Part shown: piece after piece, positions 48,121 through 61,400 of the stretch
How positions within the stretch are numbered: the stretch's first letter is position 1
How the letters are laid out: every line of letters starts with the position of its first letter
Source: Nageia nagi
Lineage: Eukaryota > Pinophyta
Assembly: GCA_050084985.1 (NCBI GenBank)
Contig: JBITNC010000001.1
Coordinates: 45,818,001 to 45,882,000 of the forward strand
DNA: 64,000 nt
Direction of reading: 5' to 3'
The notes under the pieces: generated by a model
What the model was told of the DNA's origin: nothing
What the model saw: only the letters and a program-made list of their open reading frames with translations
Databases searched by the model: none
Made by a program: the position numbers and the translations under genes

Positions 48121-50841
48121 CGTATCTTGAGATCCATATCTTCAATAATTTCTTATTTGCATATCACCTAGGTATGGTGACATGTATTTATCTTCCTTAA
48201 TCTCTTTCTCAATTAGGTTTAGTTAATTATTGATTAATTTGATCATTTAATCTTGGTATTCATGTTCTTATATTTCATACTTATTGGATGTTTTGGTTAC
48301 TATTATTTATTGTTATTTTACTATTATGTTTGATATATTATACATCATTGAATGTGAGTGTTTAGCTTAGTTTCTACCTAGGTTAATATTAGGGGTCATT
48401 AAAAGACAAAACACTTACATATATTGAAGAGAAAGAGGTTCAGAGACAAAAACTTAAATATAATAAAAAGTGAAGGCTTGCAACATGTCAACAATGGTAG
48501 GGATGCATTAACCTCCTTTTTGAAGTGTTGTGAGTTATGTTGCTCGATCAAGTGGGTAACACTGAAGGAAGAATTCCTTCATTAGGCTAACCCAATTCTA
48601 ATCCAATGAAAATGAGATTTTAATTTGGCTCCTTTAACATCATATATCTTTATGAGATAGACTTGATGGAAGACTTCCACCAAATGAAGTTGCAAATAAG
48701 GGTTGAAAGGTTTGACTTCAAGTCAATGAGAGATTATCATAAATTCCTTATGTAGTTCCCCTTAAGCATATTGGTGAAACTGAACAAGATTTCAATTGAA
48801 GGTATGTAATAAGCCAATGACCTGCTAGGAGAATAATTCTACCAATCAATCTAGTCATTATCTTTTATGAGGTGAGGTAGAAGGTTTTAAATATGTTGAA
48901 TGTAAAGCTTGGTGGTGGGGTGGTAGAGGAGGGAGTTTTTGAGATAAAAAAGGGGATTTGAATTGACAAAGGGGGTGTCAAACCATTGAATGGAGAATAA
49001 TATGGAAATTGATCTAACAAATTTGAATTATGAATAATGGAGATGTGGGAACCAAATTTATCCTAATATGTAAATAAAAATCCAATTGATATTTTAATAA
49101 AGCTCTACCACATAAAAATTCTATCCTCCCAACTTTGATGGTTAGACCATATAAACCAAGATGAGTGACGAAAACATGTCATGGAGAATATGGAGTTGGG
49201 GTTAACAATACATGGTTATTTTTAGAAAAAATAAATTAGGCATTTTCCTAGTACACCATTGCATGGAAATATGACCAAGCTTTTGGCTTGGATACTTTAT
49301 TAAATCATCACATAAAAGCCAAGTGGTAGGTATAAGGGATATAACAAGTTAAAATTGAATGTAACATAATTTTAATGCAATATTCAATGCATAGATATTA
49401 ACAAAACCAAAAGGTTGATCACCAACCTAAAGGAAGATCCAAAGTGCATGATTTTTAAGCTTCAATCCTTAAGTGATCACATGGATGTGACATTGGGAAG
49501 ATAAGAAAATAATAATGTCACCTTGATTATTTTCATGATTTTTGTGAAACAATCAACTAGATGGCCAAATAAATTACCAAACATGTTGCAAAGGATAGTT
49601 ACTCATCATGATTTTTACAAAAATAAACAATCCAAAGCCCTATTCCTTTACAAAAGAGGTGGATATGGTTTAACGAATTGCATATTTTTGAGTCAAGTTT
49701 TTTAGCTTGCACACATTCCATGATATGAAATTCATGTTGATGGATCAATGTGCATATCACCTATGATGTCATCTCTTTGAATATCGTAAGCCCTTTATAT
49801 GCATTTTATACAAAACACTTGTGGTCTTATTGAAAAAAAACATATATCATTTTGTATTACCTCAAATCCTATAGGGCTTCTGATGTGACACATTGAAAAA
49901 ATATATGAGGTGGTAGCCACTAACTTGCCATAATGATCATTCTATATGAAATAGTTATGGTTATATATATATCATTTTTCATTACCTCAAACCCTAGAGG
50001 GCTTTTGAAGTGACACATTGGACAAATGTATGAGGAGGTAGGCACTAACTTACCATCATGAGCCTTAGGAGTTCTATAAGGTGAACAATTTGTACTAGTA
50101 TATATTGAATTACCTACCTTGACATTAGTGGCAACTAAGACCATTGTTGAATAAGAGGGGAGGGTTGATTTGAAGGAATGAAAGTTAAGGGTGTGACTAG
50201 AGGGGCTATAATGGGAGTTAAACAAGAGGAGGGTTTGGCTAAACTTGATGAGTCATTTAGTTTTTTGCCTTTTCTAATTGAAACAATTTCCCATTCCTCC
50301 TAGGAACACTCAAGAGTATGAGTCATTGGCTCTTGTCAGTTGGTCCCTTGAGCTGGAGGAGACTTAAGTTTGAAGCACCTTTCCACCAAAGAATAATCTT
50401 GAATTTTATGGGATGTTGATTAGCATTAATATAAGGTGTTAGGGGGATTGATTTAAACCATCCACCATAACAAAAAATCCTCACCAAATTGGACCTCTTG
50501 AACTTACTTGATTCCCTTGGCCATATCAATCTGAACATATATTCATTTATGCAAAAATCTAATGAAAAATTTATACTACTTGTAAATAAAAGTTTCAAGA
50601 GGAGCAATGAGAGATTGAATGAAGGGTTAGAAAGAATATGGAAGCCCAAGATGTAAGATTGAGAAGTTTTTCTTCCATGGTTAGAGAATGAGTGTGTTAT
50701 GAATATAGGTTCGGCCCATTGTGAGGACATGATGAGCAGGTGGACCTTAGTGAACCTAAAGTGAGTTTTTTTTTATTTTCTTATTTTAGACACTCCATCT
50801 TGATGCCTTATGGATGCTATGTAGCTGAGTGATTGCCACAT
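48121..50841. other. 2.7 kb without a recognised feature
   Basis: Mixed AT-rich sequence with a short direct duplication: CATTTTTCATTACCTCAAACCC-like segments at about 49845 and 49970, each followed by AGGGCTT and GTGACACATTG. The longest minus-strand open run (50323-50730) has no motif I recognise. A degenerate retroelement interior is likely but not shown. Confidence 0.4.
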
Positions 50842-52010
50842 TGTAATATCCCCATTTTTGATATCCAATATTACTTTATTTGTATAAGACTTATTAACAC
50901 ATTTTGAAATAGTACTTTAAGTTGAAGTAATATTTTAATATCATAAAAGTTAATTAGGAGTGATAAGATGTAATTAGCAGTTGACCCCAACGAATAGTTA
51001 TAAAATTTGTTTATAAAAGGTAAAGGGGGATGCTCATTCAAGCTTATGTGATGTTGATTTTATTTTGTTTTTTGGTAAGAGTTGTACTTTTACACATTTC
51101 TGCAAACTAGGGTTATACTTTAGGTTTTTAGAAAGAGCCAAGGGTTGTACTCTTAGTGCCAGCTTTGCAAGAAAGGGTTGCTCTTGTTTGTGGGTTGAGA
51201 GTGGGTGAACTCATTTCAAAGTTCACACTTATACTTTATTGTTTCATACCTAGGGCATCATTTCATATCAAATATTTAGATATTAGATTTGTGGAGCTTC
51301 ACAATGCTCATCTTCCTTTTCTATTCATGGAGCTTCGTCTTTAATTTTTATGAGATGTGTTTCATATTTTGGTCTTTAAGGGTTTGATATTGGTCCAAAG
51401 GGGGTCATGTGACCAATCATTTTACATTCTCACATCGACATCTATCCAATAGTGTATCACAAGCATCAATTGAAGACCTGTACCAAAAGTTATAGCATTT
51501 TGAAGGTTAACATCAAATTTGGACACCCAACCTTAATATATATTTGTGTGTTGTTTGGAGGAGTTTGGGAGCTTCTTCAGTTTAGGGTTTTTAGATTTGA
51601 TATTCATTAAGTGATTATGTTGTCTTCTTCAACATCCAAGGTTTTATATCAATGTTTTAGGTGTGATCTATGTGTTATTGTGTTATATTAGCTAAGGCAT
51701 GCATTAATCTATCTCCATTCCATATATCAAACAATATTTCAGATTGTAATCAATTTCCTTCATTTAATAATACAAGGGCTTGTAGAAATCATTATGATTT
51801 GCATTGTTGAGCACTTTACTATTATAATCTACAAATTAGAGTTTATGGGTATTTTATTTAAAGAGTGATCTACTATTTATGGTTTGTATTAAGTGTGATT
51901 TGCAATTTGATGTGTCAATTTTTAGTTAGGGTCTTGGAATTTGAATAAAATTGCATGTTAGCATTTTTCCTAGTTAAGCACATCACACATGGGATTTCAT
52001 TGGGTATATG
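50842..52010 (+). repeat. Possible LTR remnant
   Basis: Starts TGTAATATCCCCATTTTTG, an LTR-start-like sequence. Near 52000 there is TTGGGTATATGACC, which could be a decayed Met-tRNA primer site. No partner copy or target duplication is visible here, so this is only a suggestion. Confidence 0.25.
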
Positions 52011-53492
52011 ACCAAAAAATAGCCAATAAGGGTATATAGTTCTAACCTACATGTAAAGTCTATTTCATGTCTAGGAATTACCACATCAAGGCTAGAATCT
52101 TTACCTTATGGAGTACCTTAGGTACAAATTTTCAAGATCACTTGATTGGTGCCATAGCATTCTCCTACTCGAGTATCTAGAATGCTTAGTAGATGAAGCT
52201 TCTATTAAAAATAACAAATCTTGCCTAAAGCAATGTGAGAGTAAATGCAAATCAATTTGAAGGATAACACAAAAGTACAAGGGAAGACAAAGTGATAACA
52301 AAATGATAACCATTCAAAAGCATACCTGAAATGGAGAGCTCTTCAAAAATTTCTTTGTTTTATTGCACTTTTTATAATTTTCATTTCTATTACTTATATA
52401 AAAAAAATTGATTGCTCTTTAAAAATAATTTAAGAAATTTTTTTTAATAAAATATATTATTAAGAAATTTACCAAAATACTTCTATAAATTCATAAAATT
52501 ACTAAAATACCTTTCAATATTTGAAAAGTTAAATTACGATTAAATCCCTCCCTGTTGACCTTGTATTTACTTATATTTGAAGGATTAAATGGTAATTAAA
52601 TTTATACATATGTTTTCAAAATGATTTGAAATTACACGCCTCTCAATGCATTCACTTTTAAAATATCACAATTAACTTCATCCATATGTACAGGACAAGT
52701 TCCGTACAAGAACTGTCTTTCACATTTCTGACTAGTCAATTTTGTACATTTTCTAAATACCGTAGAGAAATGCTCACGTACCGTAGAAAAATGCCGACTT
52801 TTAATATATCAAATTTGTCAAGGAGTTCCAGTCATTTTCAACATAGGCTACGAATAGGATAAAGATGCCATCGACATGGCCTCAATTATTCAAAACAAGA
52901 TGTACTTACACGGTTGTTTTCAGTAGCTTTTGTTGAAAGACAAAATTTAATTATGAAAGAGATATGAACGGGCAAAAACAATCTATAGAACTATATATCA
53001 ACATTTAGTCATAAACCTGATGAAACAGATTTTTAATTGGAACATATTATTTTTCATCCTCATCTGCTTAAAGTGGAAAAAAGATTCTTACAAGTCTTCA
53101 CAACTGGGTAATTAACTGGAAAGATACATCTCTAATAATCCAAAAGCTTACATTGACTTAAAATATCTCTAAGTGCTGTCCTGCTTCACTGCCTGATTAA
53201 TGTGAGATATAGCCAATGGGTCACACATGACATTTTTGTAACCTGGACTGTAGAAAACATGGAAGGAATCCCTCCATTTCCTGCTCACAATACTAAACTT
53301 TTCAATTGATGTTAAACAATATAAAAAGTGAAAAAGATGCTGTACTCCATCATTTGCCCTGCTGAAGCATTTTTTTTTCCTTTTGAAGTCTCTGGAGTGA
53401 GTAAATGCATACTTGATATTCTAAGTACATTCCTTGATCTGAGCTCTAGCCATTAATAGATATCTCCCACCTAGAATTTCATGACATTTAGG
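52011..53492. other. Downstream flank of the F-box gene
   Basis: No coding sequence recognised. The part nearest the gene (52600-53490) is less repetitive and probably includes its 3' UTR, but I cannot place a poly(A) site. Confidence 0.4.
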
Positions 53493-54734
53493 TCATGGGC
53501 AGACATCTAGTCTAGGCTCAAAGGGGAATCCCAAAAGATGGAAGTCCCTCTTCTTGGGAAAAAAGGGATCAGATGGAAGCCATTGCCATGTGTTTTTGCA
53601 GAGATCATGAACAAGGACATTAGGATTTCTGTGAGTGGTGATGTATATGTGATTTCCTAGACCTGAGCAAACAAATGGAGCATAAAATTTTAAATGTGCT
53701 GTGACAACTCTGCATATTTCTATGGGGACTCTCCCAATCTCCACCCATTCCTTCTTACCAAGCTCAAGCTCCCATATAACAATTCTTCTAATGGAGTCTT
53801 CTGTTTCATTTTGATCCAGAGCTCTGCCAACCATTATAAGCCTGCTACAGCATTCCACCAGGGAGGGAGATGACAATGAAGAAGGCAGTTGGACTGCGAG
53901 CTCGGACCAGCTTTCAGTTTTCAGATCGAATATTACAACACCATAAGGAAGTTCTGTGATGCAGTAGAAGAGATTATTACACCATACTCCTGGATCTGAA
54001 CCAAATTTAGCTTCTGGCAATGGCTTACCACACATCTTCCATGAATTGCTTAACGAATCATAGACCTCTGTGAACAGCTCAAATGTGTAAGGATTTTTTG
54101 TTGGCAAACCCTTTTCTCCAGAGACCATGATCTTGTAAGAATTGTTTGAAGAATCCATCATCATGGTGGCTTTGTGGATAAGGCTGATTTCCAGCATTTG
54201 AGGCAAATGCCTTTGAATTTTGGTGATTGGATTGCAGATTAAGAGGACTCTACATTCTGCAACTTGATTTCCAAGGCACAGGAGGCTCCTTGATACTGAC
54301 AATATGGATGTGCAAGGTGATATTTTTGCCGATCCATATTGATGAACACTGCTGTTGAAAGGCCTGATGATGGTATGCCATTTGTTCATTGATGGATCAT
54401 AGGAACATAATGCTCTTCCAATTGTGCAGAGGATGAACCATGGTTGAGGAGGAGAGACCCTTGAGAGGGCAGTCTGAAATCTTTTTGATTGAACTAATGA
54501 ATTCCATCTTCTGCAGACACATCGAAGGCGAAGTATGCTTATGAGAGGCAAACATGAGAAAATTCTGTCCACTAAGTCCTCTGGTAGAGCACTCCATATA
54601 TTCACTCCATTATCAGCAAAGAAATCTGAATTGTTATGGTCAGTTTCACAATTGTTTTCCTCATTATTCATAAGCTTATGAGGCCAGGTTTCACCCCATC
54701 CAAAAGAAGTTACTCTATCCCGCTCTCCCAACAT
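53493..54734 (-). CDS. F-box protein with kelch-like C-terminal domain
   Basis: Intact 413-residue single-exon reading frame. The first in-frame ATG (54734) has a good context (GTCACCATGT). The open frame extends 41 codons further upstream to a GTG, but with no ATG before a TGA, so I start at 54734. The F-box spans about residues 47-86 (WSALPEDLVDRIFSCLP, then LRLRCVCRRWNSLVQSKRF). The rest resembles the kelch/FBA-type half of plant proteins such as Arabidopsis At5g15710, UFO and LCR (PWFILC, YDPSMNKWH, FDLKTESWSELA, VHDLCKNTWQWLP). Family length is usually 380-460. Such proteins bind SKP1 through the F-box and present targets to an SCF ubiquitin ligase. The target here is unknown. It is the only intact gene seen in the window. 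Confidence 0.9.
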   Translation of the reverse strand: MLGERDRVTSFGWGETWPHKLMNNEENNCETDHNNSDFFADNGVNIWSALPEDLVDRIFSCLPLISILRLRCVCRRWNSLVQSKRFQTALSRVSPPQPWFILCTIGRALCSYDPSMNKWHTIIRPFNSSVHQYGSAKISPCTSILSVSRSLLCLGNQVAECRVLLICNPITKIQRHLPQMLEISLIHKATMMMDSSNNSYKIMVSGEKGLPTKNPYTFELFTEVYDSLSNSWKMCGKPLPEAKFGSDPGVWCNNLFYCITELPYGVVIFDLKTESWSELAVQLPSSLSSPSLVECCSRLIMVGRALDQNETEDSIRRIVIWELELGKKEWVEIGRVPIEICRVVTAHLKFYAPFVCSGLGNHIYITTHRNPNVLVHDLCKNTWQWLPSDPFFPKKRDFHLLGFPFEPRLDVCP

Positions 54735-56340
54735 GGTGACAAAAATTGCAGTATTTTTTTTTGCGGCAAATCCACTTTCCCTTTCACAAATTTCACTTAC
54801 AAGCTTAAAAACTTGAAGAAAAACACCATGTAGTTCAATGGCAAGATAAGGAGACACTATGGTACATAGTGCAAAATTTCATCTTTTCTAGCATTGAAGG
54901 ACAAACTACCGTTGTAACTAATATATGCCCTGAACTTCGCTTACTATTGTGGTGGTAGCTTGGAGAAATAAGGAGAACGTTGGAAAGAAATGTTGCCCAA
55001 CAATGCAGATTAAAATAGCAAACCTGCATGCTATGTAGCCCCAGGTGCCTCTTTGAGGTCAAGAAGGCTAATCAACAAAGGATATACTCTATTAAACCCC
55101 CACTTCTAGTTCACATAGAGAATGCTTTGGACTTGCTAATGTCATGGGTGAAGCTAAAGCAAATCGTCAAGGGAAAATTATTTGCATCACAGGCATGCCT
55201 AACAAGTTCTCTACAAGCTCTGTGATTTGTCAACTCAGTCAAGAGAAAAATCTCGATCCCACCACACGGAATAATAATAAAAACCTAAAAATCCTTTGTT
55301 TCACCACATGCAGCATAAATCATGAAGAAAGCTTCATGAAAACCCAAAAAAACCGTATCGTTCGATTTTTAGTGTCCCTATTGTCAACCCTCTCGTGATT
55401 GCAAAGCCATGCAGACAAAATAACAGACTCTAGTAAATTAGTTTCTCCTCGATGAACCTCTTGCTCTCACGACCACAGAAAACAGTCCATCATAATCTCG
55501 ACCATAAAATCACTGCAAATGACACAGATATTCAAAGAAAACATAGAGCCGCTTCCTACACTAAATTTGTAGCAAACATATAGTACTCATTCAATACCCA
55601 TGAAGCAGAGTATAATCTGAATATTACAACTAACTGATCGAAAACAAAACAGATATGATCCTCCCACACAAAGACATTGAGTTTAGGCCCTGAAGTAAAA
55701 TACCCCGATCAAAACTGAAACCATCAAAATCAATTCATACAACCTACAAAACCCATGAACCCCTCCATGCTTTGTGATCCTTAATGTCAGTAATTGATCG
55801 CCAAAATGTCCATTAAAACCAAGTTTCATACATACCACCCATCACAATTTTAAAAAATATATATATTTTACGCCCTTCCCAACTCCAATTGCGAGAACAA
55901 TAGCAGCCAGCTCTGAGGAGGGATATATATGCGCCCAAAAGCCATCCTAGGAGATTTAAAGAAAAGGAATTTTGCCTCAACCCTGACTCACAACAAAATT
56001 GCCAAATTCTAAGCCTATAGAATACATTACTATGGCATCTATCTATTAATATCTGAAATTTCAGACAGGAGAATCTGACAACTGAATACTTACATCTGCA
56101 AAACTGGCCTAATAATCCCTCCCTCAGACTACTGCCACCTGCAATTACATGACATCAATTATGATCAAACCTAAGCATACCATCCCCATTCCCCAACAAA
56201 GTTCAGATCATTCAAACTCTAACCACAGGACGTAAAATAGGCAAAACATGACGTCACTTAATTAAAATCTCCATCCTACGAATTGACATGACCAAATCCT
56301 TAGTCCCTTCAAATCAACCCGTTAAACAACAAGCAAGCCC
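54735..56340 (-). other. Upstream region of the F-box gene (5' UTR and possible leader intron)
   Basis: Less repetitive and less AT-rich than the flanking transposons. On the minus strand a TATA-like run lies at 55923-55930 and a good splice donor GTAAGTG at 54795-54801. I see no convincing acceptor before the ATG. If transcription starts near 55895 the leader would be over 1 kb, which would fit a 5' UTR intron. Short ORFs here lack support. Confidence 0.35.
55923..55930 (-). promoter_or_regulatory. Candidate TATA box of the F-box gene
   Basis: Minus strand GCATATATATCCC, followed about 30 nt on by a CT-rich stretch. It sits between the ACGT cluster and the gene. Sequence match only. Confidence 0.3.
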
Positions 56341-56373
56341 TGCAAAACGACAAAACCGCGGAAGGTGACAGCG

Positions 56374-56556
56374 TGACGTGGCGCGCCCAATGATTTCAAC
56401 AGAAAATTTGTCCTTTCTCGGACACGTGGAATGGTAATCACGTGTCACCAGACGCCGCCATAGGGATGTCAGGGACTGGAAAAGTTGCAACGTGGAGGAT
56501 CATCATTCGTCCAATCCTGTGAACTTATCTGAATTACATATTTTGGGGCCACGTCA
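56374..56556. promoter_or_regulatory. ACGT/G-box cluster
   Basis: Five ACGT-core sites within 183 bp: TGACGTGGC (56374-56382), CACGTG within GACACGTGG (56423-56428), CACGTG within TCACGTGTC (56439-56444), AACGTGG (56489-56495), and GCCACGTCA (56548-56556). The last is the exact reverse complement of the first. These are bZIP/bHLH-type binding sites (G-box/ABRE) linked in plants to abscisic acid, stress or light. The patch is GC-rich compared with its surroundings. It lies 1.6-1.8 kb upstream of the F-box ATG and is most likely its distal promoter. No plus-strand gene starts to its right. Confidence 0.55.
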
Positions 56557-57654
56557 GCAAGATTTAGGGTGGGTTAGCATGGGGTTAGGTTACAAGAAGG
56601 GGAAAAAGTATAGGGTTATGTTTGGGGATTAATCAGAATAAGTTAATGATAGAGTAGGTGGGAGGGGGATAAAAGACGTACACAAGTCATACATGCCAAG
56701 GGTGAAGGAAATTGATTGATTTGAAGGGTGTGGTCCACCCCCAAATAATGCTAGGGGCTGTGGCTTTAGGCCATTAGAAATCAAATTTGATTTTAAGGTC
56801 AACTTCTCAATTGAAAGGTATTTCTTTTACTTTTTAAGAGTAAATATTATTTTATTCTTTCACTTTGATTGTCTATTTTATATATAAATAGAAAAGTGAA
56901 AAGTAGATCATACAATAGTTAGTAAGTTATAAAATCTTTTCACATGATTTGAGGTCATCTTAAGTTTTGGGTAGCATTGATAGAAAAAATATCTTCAATG
57001 GTAGTATCTTAGTTTCAAACCATTTATCTTGTAAAAATAGCTTTAATTTAATTAATAAAGATTATTTAACTTCTTAAATGTTTTCTAATATTACTTTAAT
57101 GAAAGTATATTATGATATGATGAATGAGAATATTTAGGAGGTTGATAACCTTCTCCAATAAATAATAGATAGAACAAAAATTTAAAAATATTTTACAAAC
57201 TTAATAATAAATATTAAAAAAATATTTCTTATAGAATTTTAAAAATTATTTTATTGTTTATATATAAAAAAAAATTTAATTTTTAATTGAAAGATATAGT
57301 ATTATAAATTCTTTGATAATGGATTAAAATCATTGTGATAAGTATTAATAGGTTTTGTCTAAATTTTTGTGAGTTGTCACTTTTGTAAGTAGAAGGTCAT
57401 ATAATGATCACATATCCATAGAGGTTTTTGAGCTAATGCCTATATAGGTAGGCCATGACCTCTTGAATTGGCATTAAAATTGTGGATGTGACATGTTGTA
57501 ACACAACTATACCCCCCTTCTCCTAGGGGATTCATTAGGCTTCCTTTTTCACCAAATCTTATCATTCAAACCCAATTTGATCTTTTCATTACACATAATT
57601 GATTATCATAAGACTGTGGAAAGGAAACTTTATCTAAAAAAATGTGTTTGATGC
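56557..57654. other. AT-rich flank, no gene
   Basis: Contains a palindromic GTGGTCCAC (56730-56738) that resembles a TCP-type site. Otherwise I see nothing. Confidence 0.35.
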
Positions 57655-58215
57655 AAAATTAAGTCCCATTGGGTAAGGAAAAAGCTTATCTGGTAAGAGT
57701 GTCTTTCATCGGATAAGTTTACTTATCATCAGATACTCCTTGGTTTTATTAGTTTTGGTTGATCGGGTAAGAATGTTCATTTTCAGGTAAGTTCAATCAT
57801 CATCGGATAAGGAAAGAACTTGTTGGTTAAGGATAAGTATCATCAAACACTGATTCATTTCACCATGTAAGGTTACAACTTGTCAGGTAATTTGATTCAT
57901 TATCAGATAAGAGTGTTGGTTATCGAATAGACTTAGTTATTATTGGGTAAGAAGTTTACTCATTAGTTAAGATTAGAATTCATCAAATAAGAGATCAGCA
58001 TGTTGGTTAAATTTTGTTTCTATCAGACAAGGGCTATGATTATCGATAACCTTTTTTTACCAGATAAATTTAAAAAAAAAACTAAAGAAAGCTTTTAATT
58101 GGAAGAACAAATGGTTACCTTATCAGATGAGACTCTTATCACATCAATTGAAGTTCTTTGTATTGGGTAAGCATTTAACACAACGGGTAAGTTGTAAGGT
58201 AATCTGATAAAGGAA
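57655..58215. repeat. Array of ~20 TCGGATAAG-like motifs
   Basis: Around twenty copies of a short motif, consensus ATCRGRTAAG (for example CATCGGATAAG, GATCGGGTAAG, TATCAGATAAG, ATTGGGTAAG), are spread at irregular spacings of about 15-40 bp. The bases between are not repeated, so it is not an ordinary tandem repeat. Several copies contain GATAAG, the plant I-box core. Confidence 0.6.
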
Positions 58216-58459
58216 TCTTGAAGGGTGTGAAGGTTTACTAATTTCTTTTGAGTATTAGGGGCTCATCAAAAACCATAACTAAGCCATTGAATTATCCCTA
58301 GAAGCCAAAAGAGCTTGCATTTATGTGGTATCAACTGTGCTCTTTCGTGCTTAGTTTGAATTAGATAGGAATGATAGAAATTCCAGAAGTAGTAATCTTA
58401 AATAATGCATTTAGAGATGAATGCAGGTATATATCACTAGGATCTAAATGAGTTCTCAT

Positions 58460-61400
58460 AAAGGGATTATCAGAAGAGAAGATCAAATGTTGACAAAATA
58501 AGAAGAATTACGGTTCTTTCAAGAAGTTGATAATATATACAAAGGTCTCTGGAACCCTCTTGAATATGAACCGAAGATGATATGGAAGATGTATAATAGG
58601 GTGAAAGAAGATGCACAACTAGGGCTTCCTCAATCAAATTGATGGAATTCAAATTTGGGAAAGTTAGTATGCCCCTCGATTCATTTTTCCAGTGACCTCA
58701 TGACTTGGTTAACTCAAAGATATGATCCTATTAAGCATAACTTTGTAGATGACAGAGGTCAGACAATCTTAGAATTAAAAGAGCACAGGATTAGGAAAGC
58801 TTTCAATCTTCAAAGAAATGGTAAGCCCTTTGACTTAGCTACTTTCCAAAGATATTAGTTCTTAGTGGGAGATTTTAAAACTTGTGCTATGTTTCAAGAT
58901 GAAACACCCTTATATAGTCAATATTGTTTTCCTTTGAGTATATTTTCATTTAAGTAACATGCCAAATTTTATGCACAAACTAGTAGCTGCATACTAGGGC
59001 AGAGAAATCATTTCTTTGTTCCTAGGGAGGTGTTTTTCCTTATGGTCAGAATTGCCTTTACTCCTTTTGATGTGTATGATTGGGCTAGTTATCTGTTCAA
59101 AAAAATGGATAATGAATTAGTAAAATTGAAAAAGGACTATGAAACAAAAAAGGATTTACACTTTTCTAAGTATTCCATTTTACTCCATATTATTATTTCA
59201 TAGCTCGAGGGTAGTTTGGTTAGAGAACTAAGTCCTAGAGTTAAATTTGATATTGTGCAAGATATGTGACCAAATATTTATCAAGGGATAGGTAGCTACC
59301 AATGGTTTAGTGAGGTATTCTTGAAAAACATCTATGACAAGTTTACCTGATTATTCCAAGAATATATGACCATTTACTAAAATTTTTAAAAGAATTTGAG
59401 GTAGGGGAGGTGATAACTCTTGAGGCAGGAACAATGATAATAATGTTAGGAGAGAAGTTACAACCAAAGCTATTTCCTAAGTTCTATTCTGATTCTATTT
59501 TTTATGTGAAAGCTATAGAGAACTTGTTGAAGATTTAAAGTGAGGATTGGTAGAGAATTGGGTAAATATCATTTCTTTAAGTACCCATATGAAATAGGTC
59601 ATAAGATAAACAGTGCTCATTCCTTTTTGAGTACTTTGCATATTATGGACTAGTGTGGTTTTAGAGAGGTTCTTTGGAGGCCATTTGATACTAATAACAA
59701 ATTTGCTAAATTTGGATTAAATCAACTAGTTTCAAAGTTTCTCATGAGGAGGATGAATTTGAATATGAGTTGATTCAAGTGTTGAAAGAAGGAAAACCAT
59801 TACATCCTATTTGGAAAAAGTTTGATTTTGATAGATGTTGTTTCCATTTATCTTCAATTGGATATATTTTAGAGTAGTTAAGAAAAATCAAGAAAGGTAC
59901 CATTAATACAATGGAGCCTAGAGTGGAAATAATATATTACAACCATAAGAGTGATAACTCATTAGAAGTTATGTTGACTAAAGAGCCTGAAGAAATTTTG
60001 ATTCATTATCATCAACCCATTGTGGAGATATCTAAACAGGTAGAAGAAGAGCAAAGTAATTCAAGAAGTTTAGCATTATTACCTCCTTGTGAACTTATTC
60101 TTCAATCGATCATACCATTTCAGAGAAATGCTATGCAAGAAGAAATGTTAAAAAGGTTAAAGATGTGTGAGATCTTGTTGATAAAAATACAAATTTTACC
60201 CAAAGGTATTATTGTTTAGAGTAAAAACATTCCTATGGTTCTCATTTCTGCTAGAAAGTACCAAGCATAAGGCTTTATTATACCTCCTGGGTATAAAATT
60301 TATGTACAAAATATTGAAGATGCTCTAGTGGCCAAGAAATTGAGAATGGAGTAAGCTTCATCATCATCCCATGTGGCCCCTCAAGAAGTTTCCAAAAATG
60401 ATTTCACTATTGTAGTTATGTTGGTCAAGGAGATAGAGGAGGAGACCCCAATGATTGAGGCTCTCCTAATACATTAATCCATTAATCCTTTAACAATAAT
60501 ATCTTTAGAGAATTTAGCAGAATTAGGTTCTCCTCAATCATTTTCAACTCCCCCTTCATATCCTATACAACTTCAAGGTGAAAGAAAAGGAGATAAGTAT
60601 TTCTTTAAAGGATCTAAAATAATCATCAACCCAATTAGTTGAAGAGGCTAGTGAGGTTCTCTTAAAATTAAAAAAAATAGTTCCTAAAACAACACTTGAT
60701 AAAGGAAACCAAAATTAAAGAGTGAATGAATAGAGCTTGATATGATGAAATGGTTATTCAAAAAGAATACTTCAACTTGTAAAGGAATAATAACCATAAT
60801 TGAGTTATTGAAAACTTTAAAGGATATGATTACAAAAGTTGATGATCAAACTATTACAGTTTTAGGGGGAAGGAACCAAATTAAGTCAAGTTTTGATTTA
60901 ATTAAATGACATTACAAAGTTCTATTCAATAAATTAGTGCTAGGTACAAAGTATACCTTTGGAGATAAATCAAATCAATTTATTCAGCTAATGTAATGTA
61001 TAATAAGCTAAGTTACTTATGGGTAAGTCAATTCAATTGATAGAAGACCTAGAAAAGGAATGGGATGAAATACAACTGATAGATGATGTTAAGATATCTA
61101 TGGAAGAAGATAGAGATAGGATTGAAAAATTAAAATCTAGATTGATTGCAATTCCTCCAAGAAAAGATAAAAATACAAAATATTTTTACAAGTTGTAAAT
61201 TAGTTTGTAAAGATGGAAAAACTAATAGGTAATAATGAATCAACTTTTCATAGTTATATCAAGGAATTAGTGGTAATATTTTAGATCTTGCAAGAATTAT
61301 CATATTTCACTAAGGAGGAATGGAATTTACATGAGAAAGGTCTACAAATTCTTAGCTAGGTTCTAGCTGAGATAAGAAAGAAATAAAGATTCTATTTTAC

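Noticed and set aside
50323-50730. 135-residue minus-strand open run, considered as a LINE ORF1 (DUF4283-like)
   Set aside because: No zinc knuckle or conserved tryptophan pattern could be identified, and neighbouring sequence shows no endonuclease or LINE RT motif.
54835-55398. Small open runs on both strands upstream of the F-box gene
   Set aside because: Several begin at non-ATG codons, none shows a motif, and they lie in the probable 5' UTR or intron.
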